Of a stretch of 64,000 bases of DNA, positions 38,375 to 53,300 are shown piece after piece. Position 1 is the first letter of the stretch. Each line of letters begins with the position of its first letter. Source of the DNA: Schistosoma haematobium (taxonomy: Eukaryota > Platyhelminthes > Trematoda > Strigeidida > Schistosomatidae); the NCBI RefSeq assembly GCF_000699445.3, contig NC_067200.1, positions 4,356,950 through 4,420,949 of the forward strand, in the 5' to 3' direction. Made by a program: the position numbers and the translations under genes. The notes under the pieces were generated by a model. That model worked only from the letters and a program-made list of their open reading frames with translations, did no database searches and was not told the origin of the DNA.

Positions 38375-41300
38375 CATCAAGTCTGACTGAATATGGGGAA
38401 AGTCCACTGGTGAACCCAAGGAACCTCCAAGAAGCTCAGAAAGAGCGGAAGATATTCCATCCAATTATCTTTCGGAAGAATATTCCAGAATCCCTATGTG
38501 GAGCTTCCTTATTGGACAAATGTTAATAATCCCCTGTATGCGGATTAGAGGACTTTAATGATGATTTCGTTCTTACTAAAATCTTTAAACATCTGAGAGT
38601 TTCGTATCATAATTGACACTATTTGGAATAGCATTCCTTTCACTTATCTTTTGTCTTCTCATTTGATACTTGGGAGTGTTCTAGCTTTCGATGTTGAAGT
38701 TATACACGGTATATTAAGAATATAAGCTCTAGATATAACACTAAGATATTTAATTATTTGACAAGAGTAAAATTCCCTTCGCACTGACTGGTTTGTGTTT
38801 GACTGGTTATCTTCTGCTCTCCTCTTGACTCGGAAACTCGTCGGACTCTCCCTCTCTCTATTTATATATGTATATATATAAGAGATTAGAAGTTACGATT
38901 CGCACATAACTAGGTCTCACTTGGTATAAAACCTAGTAATCTGTTCATAATTAAGCAACGATAGTTTAAGATGTACAAAATGCAATGATATACCATCAAC
39001 GTTAATCTCTATAGTTGAACACAAAGGCACAAACATATTTTTCATAAGGAAAGGGTGATACGATGAAACAATCTTACATAGGCTAAACGAACGAAGCTGA
39101 CAGAATTATGCAACAGGTCAAGATTTAGCTTTACTTCTTATGTAAGCAAACATAAGCTGATAGTTAAATTTGTTGCTTAATATTTTTAATGGCATTAATT
39201 TGTATATTTACGATTAAGTTGTGTGCATATTCTTCATTCAGTTAACCAATAAACGCTTTCTTCTTAGTTCCTTCTAAGTTTTCTTATCTAAATGACTAGT
39301 TTTGGTACTTATATAGGGAGTATATAAAACAGTAGTCGACTGAGACAAAAAACACAACATAACAGGTACACTTACTTACTTTGCTTAACTACGCCTGTTA
39401 CTCCTAATGGAGCATAGGCCGCTGACCAGCATTCTCCAGCACACTCAGTCCTAGGCCTACTTTTCTAGTTCCATTTAATTCTTGTTCATTTTCCTCATGT
39501 CAATCTCCATTTCCCGGCGTAATGTGTTCTTTGGTCTTCCACTCCTCCTCTTTTGGCTTTGAGGATTCCATTTGAGGGCTTGCCTTGTGACGTAGATGGG
39601 TGATTTATTCAATGTGTGTCCTATCCACTTCCAGAGTTTCTTCCTGATTTCTTCCTCCTCTGGGATCTGGTTTGTTCTTTCCCACAGTTCGTTGCTGCTA
39701 ATAGTGTCCGGCAAACGGATCCGAAGTATTTTGCATAGACAACTGTTAATAAACACTTGTATCTTCTGGATGATGGAGAAAGGGTGAGAGTAAGCAAGCT
39801 TGCCTGACACCGGTCTTTACTTCGAACGAGTCTGTCAATTGTCCTCCATGCACGATATTTCAATTTCATCCATCATAGGAATTCTGTATGATATTGACTA
39901 TCTTCTGAGGCGCACCGTAGTATCGAATAACCTTCCATAGTGTTGTTCTGTCCATGCTATCAAATAACAGGTACACTAATACTTAATAATTGAAATGAAA
40001 ACTTCTAACAACGACAACAACAGAATCAAAATACCATAAATTGAATATTTAACAAATTTACAATTAAAAGATAATTTTTTAGAGAAAATAATTCACTTGA
40101 ATCTACAGATTGATGTTTAGGACAGCAATTGACGAGTCTTTTATTCAGTTAGATGCATCCTGTACTTATTGTCTTAACATTGTTTTAAGTCACAAGCATT
40201 ATAAGCAAATATAGATGGTAGATAGCAGTGGGATCCACGACGCGTTTCTTGTCCTATTTGAAACTCATCAGCTGGATGTACCTGTATTCCAGAATTGATG
40301 TTCACTCTGGAACTCAAACCCCGTACTGTTCATTTTAAACGTCATCGTATTATCCACTTAGCTACTGTGTCCTGATAGCCACTTGCTTGTGTAATAAGTT
40401 AAAGTTTAAATCCTCACAGTTTCAATGTTTTCAATGATTGATATTTTAATCTTTATAAAAATTTTTTGTTCACTTTTCAATTTTAGACGTCGTCCATTAG
40501 ATCAAATATTAAAAAATGCTAATAAAACTGTAATGGATTTACTTAATCAAATGATTAATTTTAATCCACATAAACGAATTGATGCTTTAACTGCACTTAA
40601 ACATCCATATGTTCGAAAGTAATTCAATGAATATGATATTCTCCTTTAATTAATAAATAGTTCATTTTAAATTCTCTATGATGATAGTGTGATGTGTACT
40701 ACTTCTACCGACAGATATAAGTAGTATATATCTGTAATGGAAAGTAGAATGGTAAGGAAGATTTGTAGCTCAGGTGGTTGATTTTGATGGAGTTTTGTTC
40801 TCTGAGCTGGATGGTTTGGTCGTCAAACGCCATGATACTTCCTCACTTATATCAATACACGTGGAGAACTGCGGACACTCATTCGATTGGAAAAATGTGA
40901 AAATCTTGGACAGAGGAAATTCCAAAAACACCAGAGTTTTTAGAAGCCTGGCACTCAGGTCAATCAGCAATCAACAAACACATTGAAATCGATCCAATTT
41001 ATCAAACAATCAGGAAAATTATGCACAAATATGGAAACAAAAATCAAACCAATGGGAGACACAACCAAAACAAAGAAGTAAACAATAACAAATTTAAGGT
41101 CAATAAGAACCAATCAACATCAAGTTGTACAGAAGAAAGCTGCGAAACGCATATGGAGAAATTTGAACACTTCACATCTATCTGAAGTTTGTGCTGATGA
41201 TGTCGTTCAGAAGAACGATAAAAGCTCTACGACCAAACCATCCAGCTCAGAGAACAAAACTCCATGGAAAGTAGAATCCTTACGGAGAGAATAAGAAACT

Positions 41301-44300
41301 GAATAGAGAAAGTAAAGCAGAAAGCAATCAAAAGTAAAAGAACAATGGAGTTTCTAAAGAACAATTCAAGGAAGATAAGCAAATGGTGTATTTAGTGTAT
41401 TGTTTTCGTATTTTACATATGTATTATGTGATTTCTGAGGATCCACATTGAAGTCAGTCATTAATGTACATTTGATCATTAGTGTGAGATTAGAAAAGTT
41501 GTGTAAGTAACTAACCATCACATGATTAACAGTGACTAACCTCAAGATGTAGTACACAAAGTTCTGTTGACATAATGTAGTCAGTAAACTTCAAGTTTCC
41601 TAGAACTGAGATAAGAATCGTTGATAAAATCGTTGATAACTAAACTTATGAATGAGAACTAAAGCGTAGACAACCAATTTATTGTTGAATATAAATTATA
41701 AAATATCTTCCTAAAATATGAAAACCATACAATAAGTACTTCATTTTCGCATCATTCATCAATCGTCTCTTATAAAATTCCTTTTTCCTACATTCCTGTT
41801 CTATTCAATTTGATCTTCTCAACTTTCTGCTACATGGCATCCCATTTTTAATTGGTGTGACATACCGCTTATGTTTATCGACATCAGTAGCATACAACAC
41901 AAACACAGCTCTTAATGTAAACTATAGACTAATATTGAGTTTGAAGTTTTATGAAAATGATCCATTTCAACTTTTCCTTAGATACTATTTATCTCTTTTA
42001 ATTACATCATTATCACTATCATTATATAATAATATTATTATTATTATTGTCTTCATTTCTTTTCAATATTGAACAGATTTTTTAATCCAGAAGAAATCAT
42101 GAGTAAAACACATAATGTGGTTCCACCATTAGATGATAATATTCAATTAACTGTAACTGAATATCGTAATCGTTTATATCAGGTAAAAAGAGATAAAAAA
42201 AACACATTAAGAAACATAATGATAGTTTCATATTAGAAAACCTTTTAGTTCAATTGCTTAATTTGAAAGTAACTAAGAAATAAAACAGATTGGATTGATA
42301 ATAAATGTAAAACACAATGATAGGCAAGAAGGACTCGCTAGGCGGTGTCGTGGATGCGCACTGCTGAGATGTCCTACAATAGGACGAAACTGCTGTACAG
42401 TGTTTCCAGGTTTTCCATGATGGTCTAGCTTCAATTGACTCATGATCTCAACTGTTGAAATTACTACAATCTCCACAAAACCCCTTCTGATAATATATTA
42501 TACATTGATTTCAGTTCTTCAACTGCATGTTTCAATGTGTCCTGATATTTGAACTGGATTCTCGTCTAATCTCTAAGTGTATAGTCAACATTATAATTTC
42601 AATGCACTGAATTTATTCAGATTATCTGACAACTATAGCAACTACGGCGTCATTCACACGCTACACACTACTTACAAATGATCTTTTGAGTAGCGTCTAC
42701 TACAAATCTATATTGATAAATTAAACTCTACTATTGTGATAATCAGTTGAAATATCTTTACAATTTACTATATTGTTTAAGATGAATTCGCACGATCAAA
42801 TGGCATTTTTTGCCTGAACTTTAAAAGATTTAAAAAGTAAAGGACAGTTTGTGTTAGCATAGCTTATTGATCATACAATTTATTGGCTTTCAACTAGTAA
42901 GTTACAGAACGACCTCAAACTTGAATATCGGAATTAGTTATTAATGGAAAAACTACTGGAGGCTTGTGATAAACCGTTAATGTACATGAGACATAGAAAT
43001 AAGTTAGTTTTTTCCTGTACTCAACCTTATTTTGAAATTATATGAAACAGTACTAATGAGTGTATGTATTTGCATTTCCTAGATGATCGTATTCAAGTTT
43101 GAATATAATAGAAGTCCATTAATAAAAACGCTCTTTGAATAGATCCTTCAATTTGTTCAAATTTATTAATTGATTAGATTTTAAATCTTGAAAAGTACGG
43201 TGCATGTTTAAGTCCCTTTGGAAATCAGTAGCTGAAAATACTTTTGTTTCAATGATGGTGATATCATTTGGGCTTGAACCCATTTCCCATCACTCTGTTT
43301 ACTGAAGGTTAAGTATAGGTTAGGCGTTCGCGCGCGAGACTGAAGGTTCTGGGTTCGAATCCCGCGAACGGGATCGTGGATGCGCAATGCTGAGGAGTTT
43401 CACAATAAAACGAAACTGCTGTCCAGTGCTTCCAGGTTTTCAATGGTGGTCTAACCTCAAACTGTTTATGATCTCAATCAATACTGAAGAAATATCTATT
43501 CGAGTAGACAGTCATTATTCTCATCAGTTTGTTTAACGGTTATAATATTTATGATAAATTATAAGTTTGTGATTTTCCATGATTGTTGCATCTGAGCAAT
43601 TTAACATTTAAATAATAAGTACCGTGTTCATCGTTCACCGTTGATTTGCACATTCAAACATAATTCAGTTCTGTTGATGAATCCAAAATGGGAATAAACT
43701 TACACAGCTCCATGATTCATTGTAAATAGCCACAATAAACTCCATTACCAGTGATTTGATTTCATTTACCTTACTTTATTTTTTAATCAAATTAACGTCT
43801 TATTAATTTGCGAAATAAATTAAATAATTACACAGATAATTAACTCAAAGAAACTACGCAGACATAATCGAACTAAGGCGATGGATCAATTACAAAATGC
43901 AATTCCGAATACAACACAAACAGAGAAGAGTGATTGTGAACTGACTGTTAGAAATCAAATAGCTATGGATAAAATCACATGTTCCGAACTGAGAAATAAT
44001 CATTTCGAAGATGGAAAACAGTTAGAACCTAATCAAACACCTTCAACTATGAATGTTAACCATAAATCATTCATTCAACCGGTAAATCGTACCACTCCTG
44101 ACCAAGAATGTCATAAAAATTCTCATTTAAATGTTTGGAACCCTGAAAATATGAGACCTATATCTGATTTGGCTACATATACAGTTAAATCTAGCTCTTC
44201 ATTATCTGTGGTCAGACCTTGTTCTCATACAGAATCCATGACGAATGTGAACAATGAAGAATTGTCATGTGTTGGGTAATTTCTTTATTTTTTTAGTCTT

Positions 44301-47300
44301 GTAAATTGTACTACCTAATTTTTATTTAAGTAGCATAACTTGTACAGCAGAAATCTTGGGAAGTCAATCGATGAATAGTAGTGATAACCACGACTTGCAT
44401 TTCATCTCACTTGAGATTCATCAAGTAGACAAACGTGAATCCTAGTATTGATCTTCGATTGTGACCAAACTCGTATCATGAATTCCTCTTTTAGCTATGG
44501 CCCAACCTCCTTTGAATATGTGACCAAGTGACCGTGTTTAGGTAGCTCACTCAGGACCTACATTCAACTATAGACTGATCAATTGCAGTCCTCAACACCA
44601 AACAACAAGAAAGTACAAACACACACATAAATTTCTTGTTACTAATGAAATATGAACAACTTTGCTGGTGAAAAGTTCGTGGTCAAATTGATTTATATAA
44701 GAAACACATTGATTTGGACTCCATATTATAGAGTACCCCATAAATACCCTATAAATAATGATATATGATTCCTAGTTGGGTTGTTGAAAATGCCAAAAGT
44801 AATTGATCAAACCATAAACGCTGAAACTTATGCGTAATTTTAATCAGTCCTCCACCATGTCAACTTTAATATCCAATGAAATTTGACTTTCCTCTAGTTT
44901 ATTATTCAAAAATGACTGTAGTTTGTATCAAAATAGTGGTCCTTACCTTATTATACGATAATTAATCTAAAGACTTAGGAAGCCATTATTTTATATACTT
45001 AATTTATGGATTGACTGACGCCTACATTACGGAAGGCAATATCCCTTTGAAGAAATGAATTATTAGTGAACAGATTACTTACTTACTTAATTTGGTATGT
45101 AGATGAGGTGTCCTTCTTTCTAGTCCATCAGCAATTGTTCTTCCTTCCAGATCCTCCTGAATAGAATGTAGTGTATGTTTGAATTTAGTGCTTCCATTGG
45201 TTTAGTAACAGGTTAAGATTGTTTTAAATTATGAGTAACAGCTCACATAACTTTAGATCAAATATTACTTACTTTACTTATGCCTGTTACTCTTCGTGAA
45301 GGAGCATAGGCCGCTGACAGACAGTTGTTTTGAGTTCTTCAATTGTAGGAATGAGGCCCTTGCTTTGCCAATCCTCGCCTTTACTTTTGCATCTGAACCT
45401 CCTTGTTCATCGATGATGATTCCCAGGTATGTGAAGGATTCTACATCTTCCAGAGTTTTGTCATCAAGTGTGATTGGACTACTATTCTCCGTTTTGAATT
45501 TGAGGACCTTGGTTTTCCCCTTGTGTATGTTGAGGCCTACTGATGTAGAGACTGCCGCTACACCGGCTGTCTTTATCTGCATTTTTTCGTGTGTATTGGA
45601 TACGAGGGCTAGGTCATTAGATCAAATATGGTTGACATCAAATATTTTCTTCATATCAATTTTGTTTTAATACATCAATCGAAATTTATTTACTGATTAC
45701 ATAACACAATTGAACGTCTTTTTTTCATTTTTCAAGTGGGCAAAATTATAATGACTCCTCATGTGAACATGAAAATATCAACAATACACATACAGTAATG
45801 GTAAAACCATCTGACATGACAAAGTCGTCATTCAATCAAAAATCTTCTAGTAATCATTTCAACACTTCAATTCTTAATAAAGAATCAAGAATATGCATTT
45901 CTACAACTGATTGTTATCATGTCAATGAAGCTGATAATAAAACACTCAGTCATAGTAATGGAAATATATACGAACGATGTAATACACCAAGTAATTTACG
46001 TAGTAAACAAGTACGTTTTTCATATCTTTTTTTATTATAATGACAGTTTACTCAAACCTACAACTGTAAAATTTGTTTTACCTGATCACTGTCATCATTC
46101 TTATGTAATTTCATATGATACTGTCTAGTTATTCAGTTAAAAGTTATGGTTAGAACAAGTAGGATGTATCTGTATATGAAACACGAACGAAGAAAAACAT
46201 AAAAAACATAAAAACATTTAGAAAATACTAGAAACTGAAGAAAATGGTGGAATGTGAGGTAAATAGTCAGTCAGTCAGTCATTCAGTCAGTCAGTCAACA
46301 ACGTAGAACTTCGTACGTACATACATCAGTTCGAGTTGCCATACCAAATTAACACAGAGGTATATCTGCCGATTCAAAACTTAGTGTGGTAGATGTAATA
46401 AACACATAGACAGTAATCGGAAAGATTACGGTTTGAAGAGGTTATTCAGGGAGTATAATCTAGTAGAATGAATTTGGAAAGTGAAAGAAAAGGACATGAA
46501 GAATATAGAAGATTAATTTTTGGGAGAACACAAATAGTGGATAAGCCTCAGCCATTGCAAACGATTTCGAGCCATGTCATTCAAGGTCTCTAAGCATCGG
46601 TTGCTATCGTCTCGCGGATCCCAACTAGGTAGTCTACACCTAACAACATGGCTCAGTCCACTTGTCAGTGACTTCATGGATTTATGACACGTTTTGGTCT
46701 GGACGCCCCTAGCTTTCTTCCAACCTACTCCTACATCAGGAAACATCGCACGTCGAGGCAGTCGGTGGTTGAGCATAGGTAACACGTGACCAATTCATCT
46801 CAACTGATGAGTTTTCATTATTTCATCAATTGATTTGCCATCCTTACCTAGAACCCGTTTCCTAACAACTGCATTAATTACTCGGTGGTCACAGGATATA
46901 CGAGGAATGTTTCGAAGATATCGATGGTCGAATACTAGTAGCCTACGAATATCCTCTACTCTTACCGGCCATGTTTCACAGCCATAAAGTAGGACGGAAC
47001 AAACTGCTACGCAGTAAACCTGTCCCTTCGTTGGTAGACGAACTATTGTAATTTAAACAAAGATAAACAAAACAAACAAACATTAATGCATTGAGAAAAT
47101 AGTGGAAGCTGAAAAATGGTGGAATATGAGATAAATAAATGGGAAATGACCAAAAAATAAATGGAATCGGTACACTTATTGAACGTTGACAACGTTGAGA
47201 TGATCTTCAGCCAGATTTGAAATATTTTTGTTTTACTATTCACACGAAATTGCTTCCTGACAGGTTCAGTTTTGATAATCAAATTATTCCTTGATTATTT

Positions 47301-50300
47301 TCTTGTATTATTTTACAGAAACTAAATGGATCTATTCAAAATAATTTAAATTCTGGAATTAATAAGTCATATAATGATCAATTGGATCCACAAACAATGA
47401 ATAATGATACAAATAGTATTAATGGTACACATGACACATGCAAGTTGAATGGATCCAGTTCAATTAGTAGAATCAATAATAATAATTCATTCAGAAAATC
47501 ATTTTCTTCCTTTAATTTACCATCCTCCTCCCCATCATCATCATCATTGTCAACATCCATAATTAAAAATAAATCCGATCAATTGAATACTAATCTGATA
47601 CAACCTAATGAATCATTGAATCACTCCTATGACAGTTATCAATATCAACAACAGTCAGTAAGCAATTCAACACTGAACTGTAATTCAAATGAACAATGTA
47701 ATTTAACATGTTTTTTTTTAAATGTTCATGGCTATTACTTATTGTACTGGTGTGGTGTGTACTTGTGAAGGCCCAATTTATTGAGATAAAATCTGTTGAC
47801 AATTATGATTTACAGTTATTCTAGATATAACTGTTTAGTATTGTCATACTATTTGAGCTTGTTGGTTATTTAAATTGTGGAAATCTCTTTATTACTCTAT
47901 TCAAGAAGGTATTGATGAATATATCCATAGTGACAATGGAAAATTTGATCCAAGTCAATAATGTTTACTATTAGGTGCCAAATCATTTGTCTATTAATTA
48001 AATGGTCATAATTAGAAAAGAAGTTTCTGCGTTTAATCCGTAGCTGTGATATGGTTATTCACTGATGACGAAATATTTATTCAGTGCCAGTTGTCATTTA
48101 ATATGACTTCAACTGATATCAATCACTAGCGAGACTCTAATTTATGGGCGACCTTTGAACGAATTTTAAGTGACCTTGACAAACATTAGTCAATCAGCAA
48201 ACAGTCAGTATAGAGTAAAAAGATGTTATACAAAATGAAGGAAATAAAGTGGATACACTTCTTATACGTAGTTCAAAAACTTGTCAAGGTTAGAAAGTGG
48301 TTCACAGGTTCTAAAATCGTAATACGTGCAGTAGACGAGATCATCCATATGGGTACAGAATAGTCGGCCTCTGGAGTCATGATAACGTCTTAACAACTCT
48401 TTCAACCTCGACCACATAGCTTCAGTATTATTTATCCACACTCCGGTTGTTCAGTGCACAAAATTCAACTTGTGGATAACGACACGATGCACATAACCAA
48501 GCCTATGTAGGAGTCTATACGCTCTCCAATCATCCGTATATATTGTAGTACCTGGCTGTAGCTGGTGTGACTGGTGCTTTTATTATCCAGTTCTCAATAG
48601 TTATCGTAATTTACCTTAGTTAGGAATTATGTATGGGGTTTTCATCACGAACTGACATCAGTTATAATGCCAGAAATTCAGTTAGCCAAATGGAAGAAAG
48701 GCTTTTGCGTTAAAATCCGTGATCTATAATCTTATACCTCATTGATTCCTCCACAAATTATAGTCTTGGCGTTTTATTTGTTATGACCGCTCAATTATCA
48801 CGTTTTGTACAAAATTCCCTCTGAATCCATTGTACGTTAGCATTAAGCTCTGAAGTTTGCGCCGTAACCTTGAAATGTCAAAAACGCTTCTGATTGGCTC
48901 GTCCATAAATTAAAGTCTTACCCAATCACTAGCGAATAATGTTTTCTCTTTTTTTGGAAATAAAATATTTTTTTAATATTCATTTTTCCTCTTTTTATCA
49001 ATTCTCATAAGTAAACATCAACTGTACCATGAATAACTCATTGGTTGAAATGAAAAAACCGGAAAGTTTCTTAGATAAATCTGATCAACAATTTGAGAAT
49101 CCGTTTGGAAAAACATTGATCTCAATCAATAATAGACTGGTAAGTTTTAAAGAATTATCACATTTATGAAAAAGTGATTTGAGAATTTTTATATTATACT
49201 TAAGATACTTGCTAAGGTGAAACTTAATTTGAAAATGATCTTCGATGCAGATCGATATCTTCTAAAGAACATTGAAAATTAAAGGGCATTGAATAACTGT
49301 TTTCTCCCAGTGTATAACTTGTCAATAGTCCATTGGCACTAACTAACCTAGAGTTGAATATCAGATTTCTTGATCAATGTGTGTATACTTCTAAACATTA
49401 ATTAAAAATCAAATGATCTCTACAAGCTTAAGTACATTGTTCAGTGGTTTTGTAAGTGAACCACTTCTTCTTTGATCCTGATATGGTCTATTTCCATCAG
49501 TCATGACTGCATACTAACGATTTAGGAATTTACCCCAGAGTTTGTCACCAGTAGTTATACGATTTTAGTTTGACTGAGAGATGAGTGGAGTGAAGATTAT
49601 TAAGTTCTAATTCAGGTCTGTCACTTGTAGTTATAGATTAGTGTCTTAGGTTATATTTGTGGTAGGGTGTGTTGTAACTGTTAATTTAACATATTTTTCA
49701 CTCTTAGCGGTATACTACGCTAATACAATAATATCATAATAAGGTTGGTCTATGTGAATGCCTAATTGAAATGCTATACATAAAGTAGGTTATATTATAT
49801 GAGATACGTAATTTACGATTAAGAATAGAGAACCACAGTAATTCTAGACAATACTTTATCACACACAATTACAAGCAGTCTACATTTAGTGGGTCCAGAG
49901 TTCAAATCAATACGAGGAAAGGAAATTACATTTTCAGTCAGTAATTTTTATCTTTTTTTATTTACATTCTGGGACTAGTCACATTTACTTTCTATATCAC
50001 ACATCAGGTTGTGGATGCATACTTCCGAAAAGTTCTGTTATGAGATGAAACAGATCTCTATTAATTTCTGATTTTTGATAATTAGCTAATTAAGATCAGT
50101 TACTGGTGGAAACCATAATGCTATCATCCTAATTTTTTGTACATTTCTTTCCATGTTTTATTTAGAATCATTTACTCAAAACTAATTATCCATCTTCATC
50201 AACAGTGATAACATCATCATTAACATCGTCATCATCATTATCATCATCATCAGACTGGCCAAAATGTCAAAGTCCTACACCGATTAAATCAAAATCATCA

Positions 50301-53300
50301 TCATCATCAACAACAACAACAACAATGTCATCATCACATAAATGGTTGAATGCAAATGATAACATTGAACAGAATAAATCGAAGTTTGTTACCATGAATA
50401 AAAGTCATAAATATAATTTTAGTAAATCAACAAATAATTTATTAAATCATTCAAATACCTTGAATAATAGTAGTTCATTAAGCAGTGGACAATTAACACC
50501 ATGTCAAATTCAGACAACAACTAATTTAAATGAAGAACGAAATTATAAAAGTATATCTGAGAATAAGATTAATGAGGTATATATCTATGTAGATTGTATG
50601 TAGATTATAATAATGTGAATTTTGACTGAAATATAAATCTCGCGACGAGTGATCATGGATCCTCACTGCTGAGGAATCCAACAATAGGACGAAACATCCG
50701 TTCAATGCTTCCAGGTTTTTCATGGTGGTCTAGCTTCAATTGACACATGGATTCAACTATCGAATCATTTAAATCTCCACAAAACTCTTTTCTGATAATA
50801 ACACTTCGTTATCAACTAGACATAATAGGTCAGTAAACACTATGTGCCTTTGATACATTCAGGTGTGTTAAGAGAAACGATATTATGGTTGTTATTAAAG
50901 AATATTGAGTTTGAAATTGAATATCATAGATTGACTTTTTTCAAAAAACTAGCAAAACTAGTAATCACTGTCTAACTGTTTCGTTCCAATGTAGGACTCC
51001 TTAGTATTGCATATCCATCAGCAAACAAAGCGATCTCATTCAGGATTTTGAGACCTAGGCAATAAAACAGGATGACTACTAAATAAATAAATATACGAAA
51101 CAATCAGTTGAACGCAAGTTATAAAAATATGTATATTGGTAGGTGCATTAGTCTAACTGTATCATTGTATAATTGAGGTGAACTCTAGGAACTCTAGGGA
51201 AAGTGATACTGAATATGCTTCCTACGTACACAGAGACTCTAATTCTTCTACTTTTTATGGATATTGGTTTATCCATTCAATGAAATTTGAACTTTGCCAC
51301 TTTTGAACGATGATAATTATAATAATAATAAATAGTTGAATTCATGTGTCGATTTAAGCTAGACCACTGGTGAAAACCTGGAATCACTAGATGGCCGTTT
51401 CGCTTTAGTATAGGATTCCTCAGAAGTGAGCATCCATAATATCGTGTTCGGAACTCAAACCTAGGATTTTCGGTCTTAACTTCTAGACTACTCAGTCAGA
51501 AGGTATTCAGCAGTGTTAATGTTTAACATAAAATGCTATGTACACTATATTGCAGTCTTTTGTGATGAACTGTCTTAATTCCTTTTTCCAGTTGGATATG
51601 CAAAATCGACGATTTGCCTCAGCTCCTTTATTACCTGCACCTTTATTAACTGGAAATATCATACGAAATCGACCAGTCATTAACATCACAAGTACTACGA
51701 CTACTACAACTACTACCAAATCTACTGGTGATATATTCAGTTCAACTAAACTTAATTCTAAATCATATTTAATTAGTTCAAATACTGGTTCATCATCAGT
51801 TGTTCGATTACATTCATCTAGTGAATTAAATAATTTATTTCAAGACTATAGGCTACGTAGAACATCTAAGAGTACTTCGATAGATGAATCAATATCCCCT
51901 GGTTGTGTTTCATCTAATGATATCCATACTAATAATCAACGGCATACGAATATCAATAATCATCATACTACTAGTTTGGCACAGTTTTATCATCCAAGTC
52001 ATTTACGAAATGACAGTATGCAACCGAATCTCAATGGAATTCATGATCAGCACAGTGATTTGAGGAAATCATCTGTAAAATATATGTCGACAGCCTCAAA
52101 CATATTAGACACTGCCACAGAGGCTTCAAAGAATTCAAAGATACAGTTAAGCACAAGTGATAGTCAAGTGAGTGAATTTAAGTATTAATTACATTCTAAA
52201 ACTTATCATCACTTACATGAGTTCGTCTGACTTTTATTTGATATTAATTGTGTCATTTTAGACCGTATTCGATATAATTAACTTAATTATGTGGCTCCTC
52301 TAATAATCTCAATCTGGAAGAGTTAAACCGGAATGGTACAAACGATGAATCGATGCAATCTTAAGTTAAAGATCCACTATCTAATAAGTCTTTATCCTGA
52401 CTCACCCTGATACGGTATTGTGACGGTACTATTTATTTTGATATATCAAGACATTATCCCTTATTAGGCTAATTTTATATTTAAAAAGAACATATCCGAC
52501 GGTCAGAATGTATCGAGATTATGATCAAGCTGTTGGTTGTTTTTCGTCTTCCTCACTGTCTGTCAAGTGGACAACTACCTATCATGATTTTGACTCGTTA
52601 GTTATTTTCATTCTTCTATCCTTCTTTATCCCCCTGATTATTCGTAATCTCATTGGATAATTGAGGCCTCGGACCACTTTATGATGCCATCTTTCCTATT
52701 CTTCTGTAGACACATATTTTATCATACAACTGTGCATATAGATGCACAGCTTAAGTAAATAATTTTGTCGAAAGTAAAATTTTCTCCACTGAATTCTCTT
52801 CATTGCTGTCCAATTACACAATGAGTTACTTCAAATCTTGATTACTTCAGTTTGTATCTATAACGTAGTAGTGATGGTTTGTAATTTCTCGTTGTTGAGA
52901 TTCACGAACAAAACTAAATAACTACTGTTACCAGATATAGATCTTAAGCGAATGAACTTGATGCAGCTTCATGTCACCATTCTTAGTATATTTTATGTGT
53001 ATCTAGTAGTGGAATTCATGACTGGGATTCCACCATAGCTAGGACTCGTCAAATTGATGTGTCTGCATCATATTGTTAATATTCACACTAGAACGTGAAC
53101 CTGATACTTTTCCCTCAAATGTTTATGAGTTATCTACTTAATTAAGGATTCCGGATAGCCACTTAATTTCTCAATATGTACACAGTTATTTCTAACGGTT
53201 CATAATTTCTCATAGTTAAAGTTCAGGACTGTCATCAATCGGACCATATCCTATGTATCTATAAGGTTGTGGAATAAAATATAACCAGTGACCAGTAAAA

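Noticed and set aside
41190..41235. CTGATGA plus hairpin as a functional hammerhead
   Set aside because: No GAAA follows the hairpin, one base lies unpaired before stem II, and no proper stem I pairs at the core.
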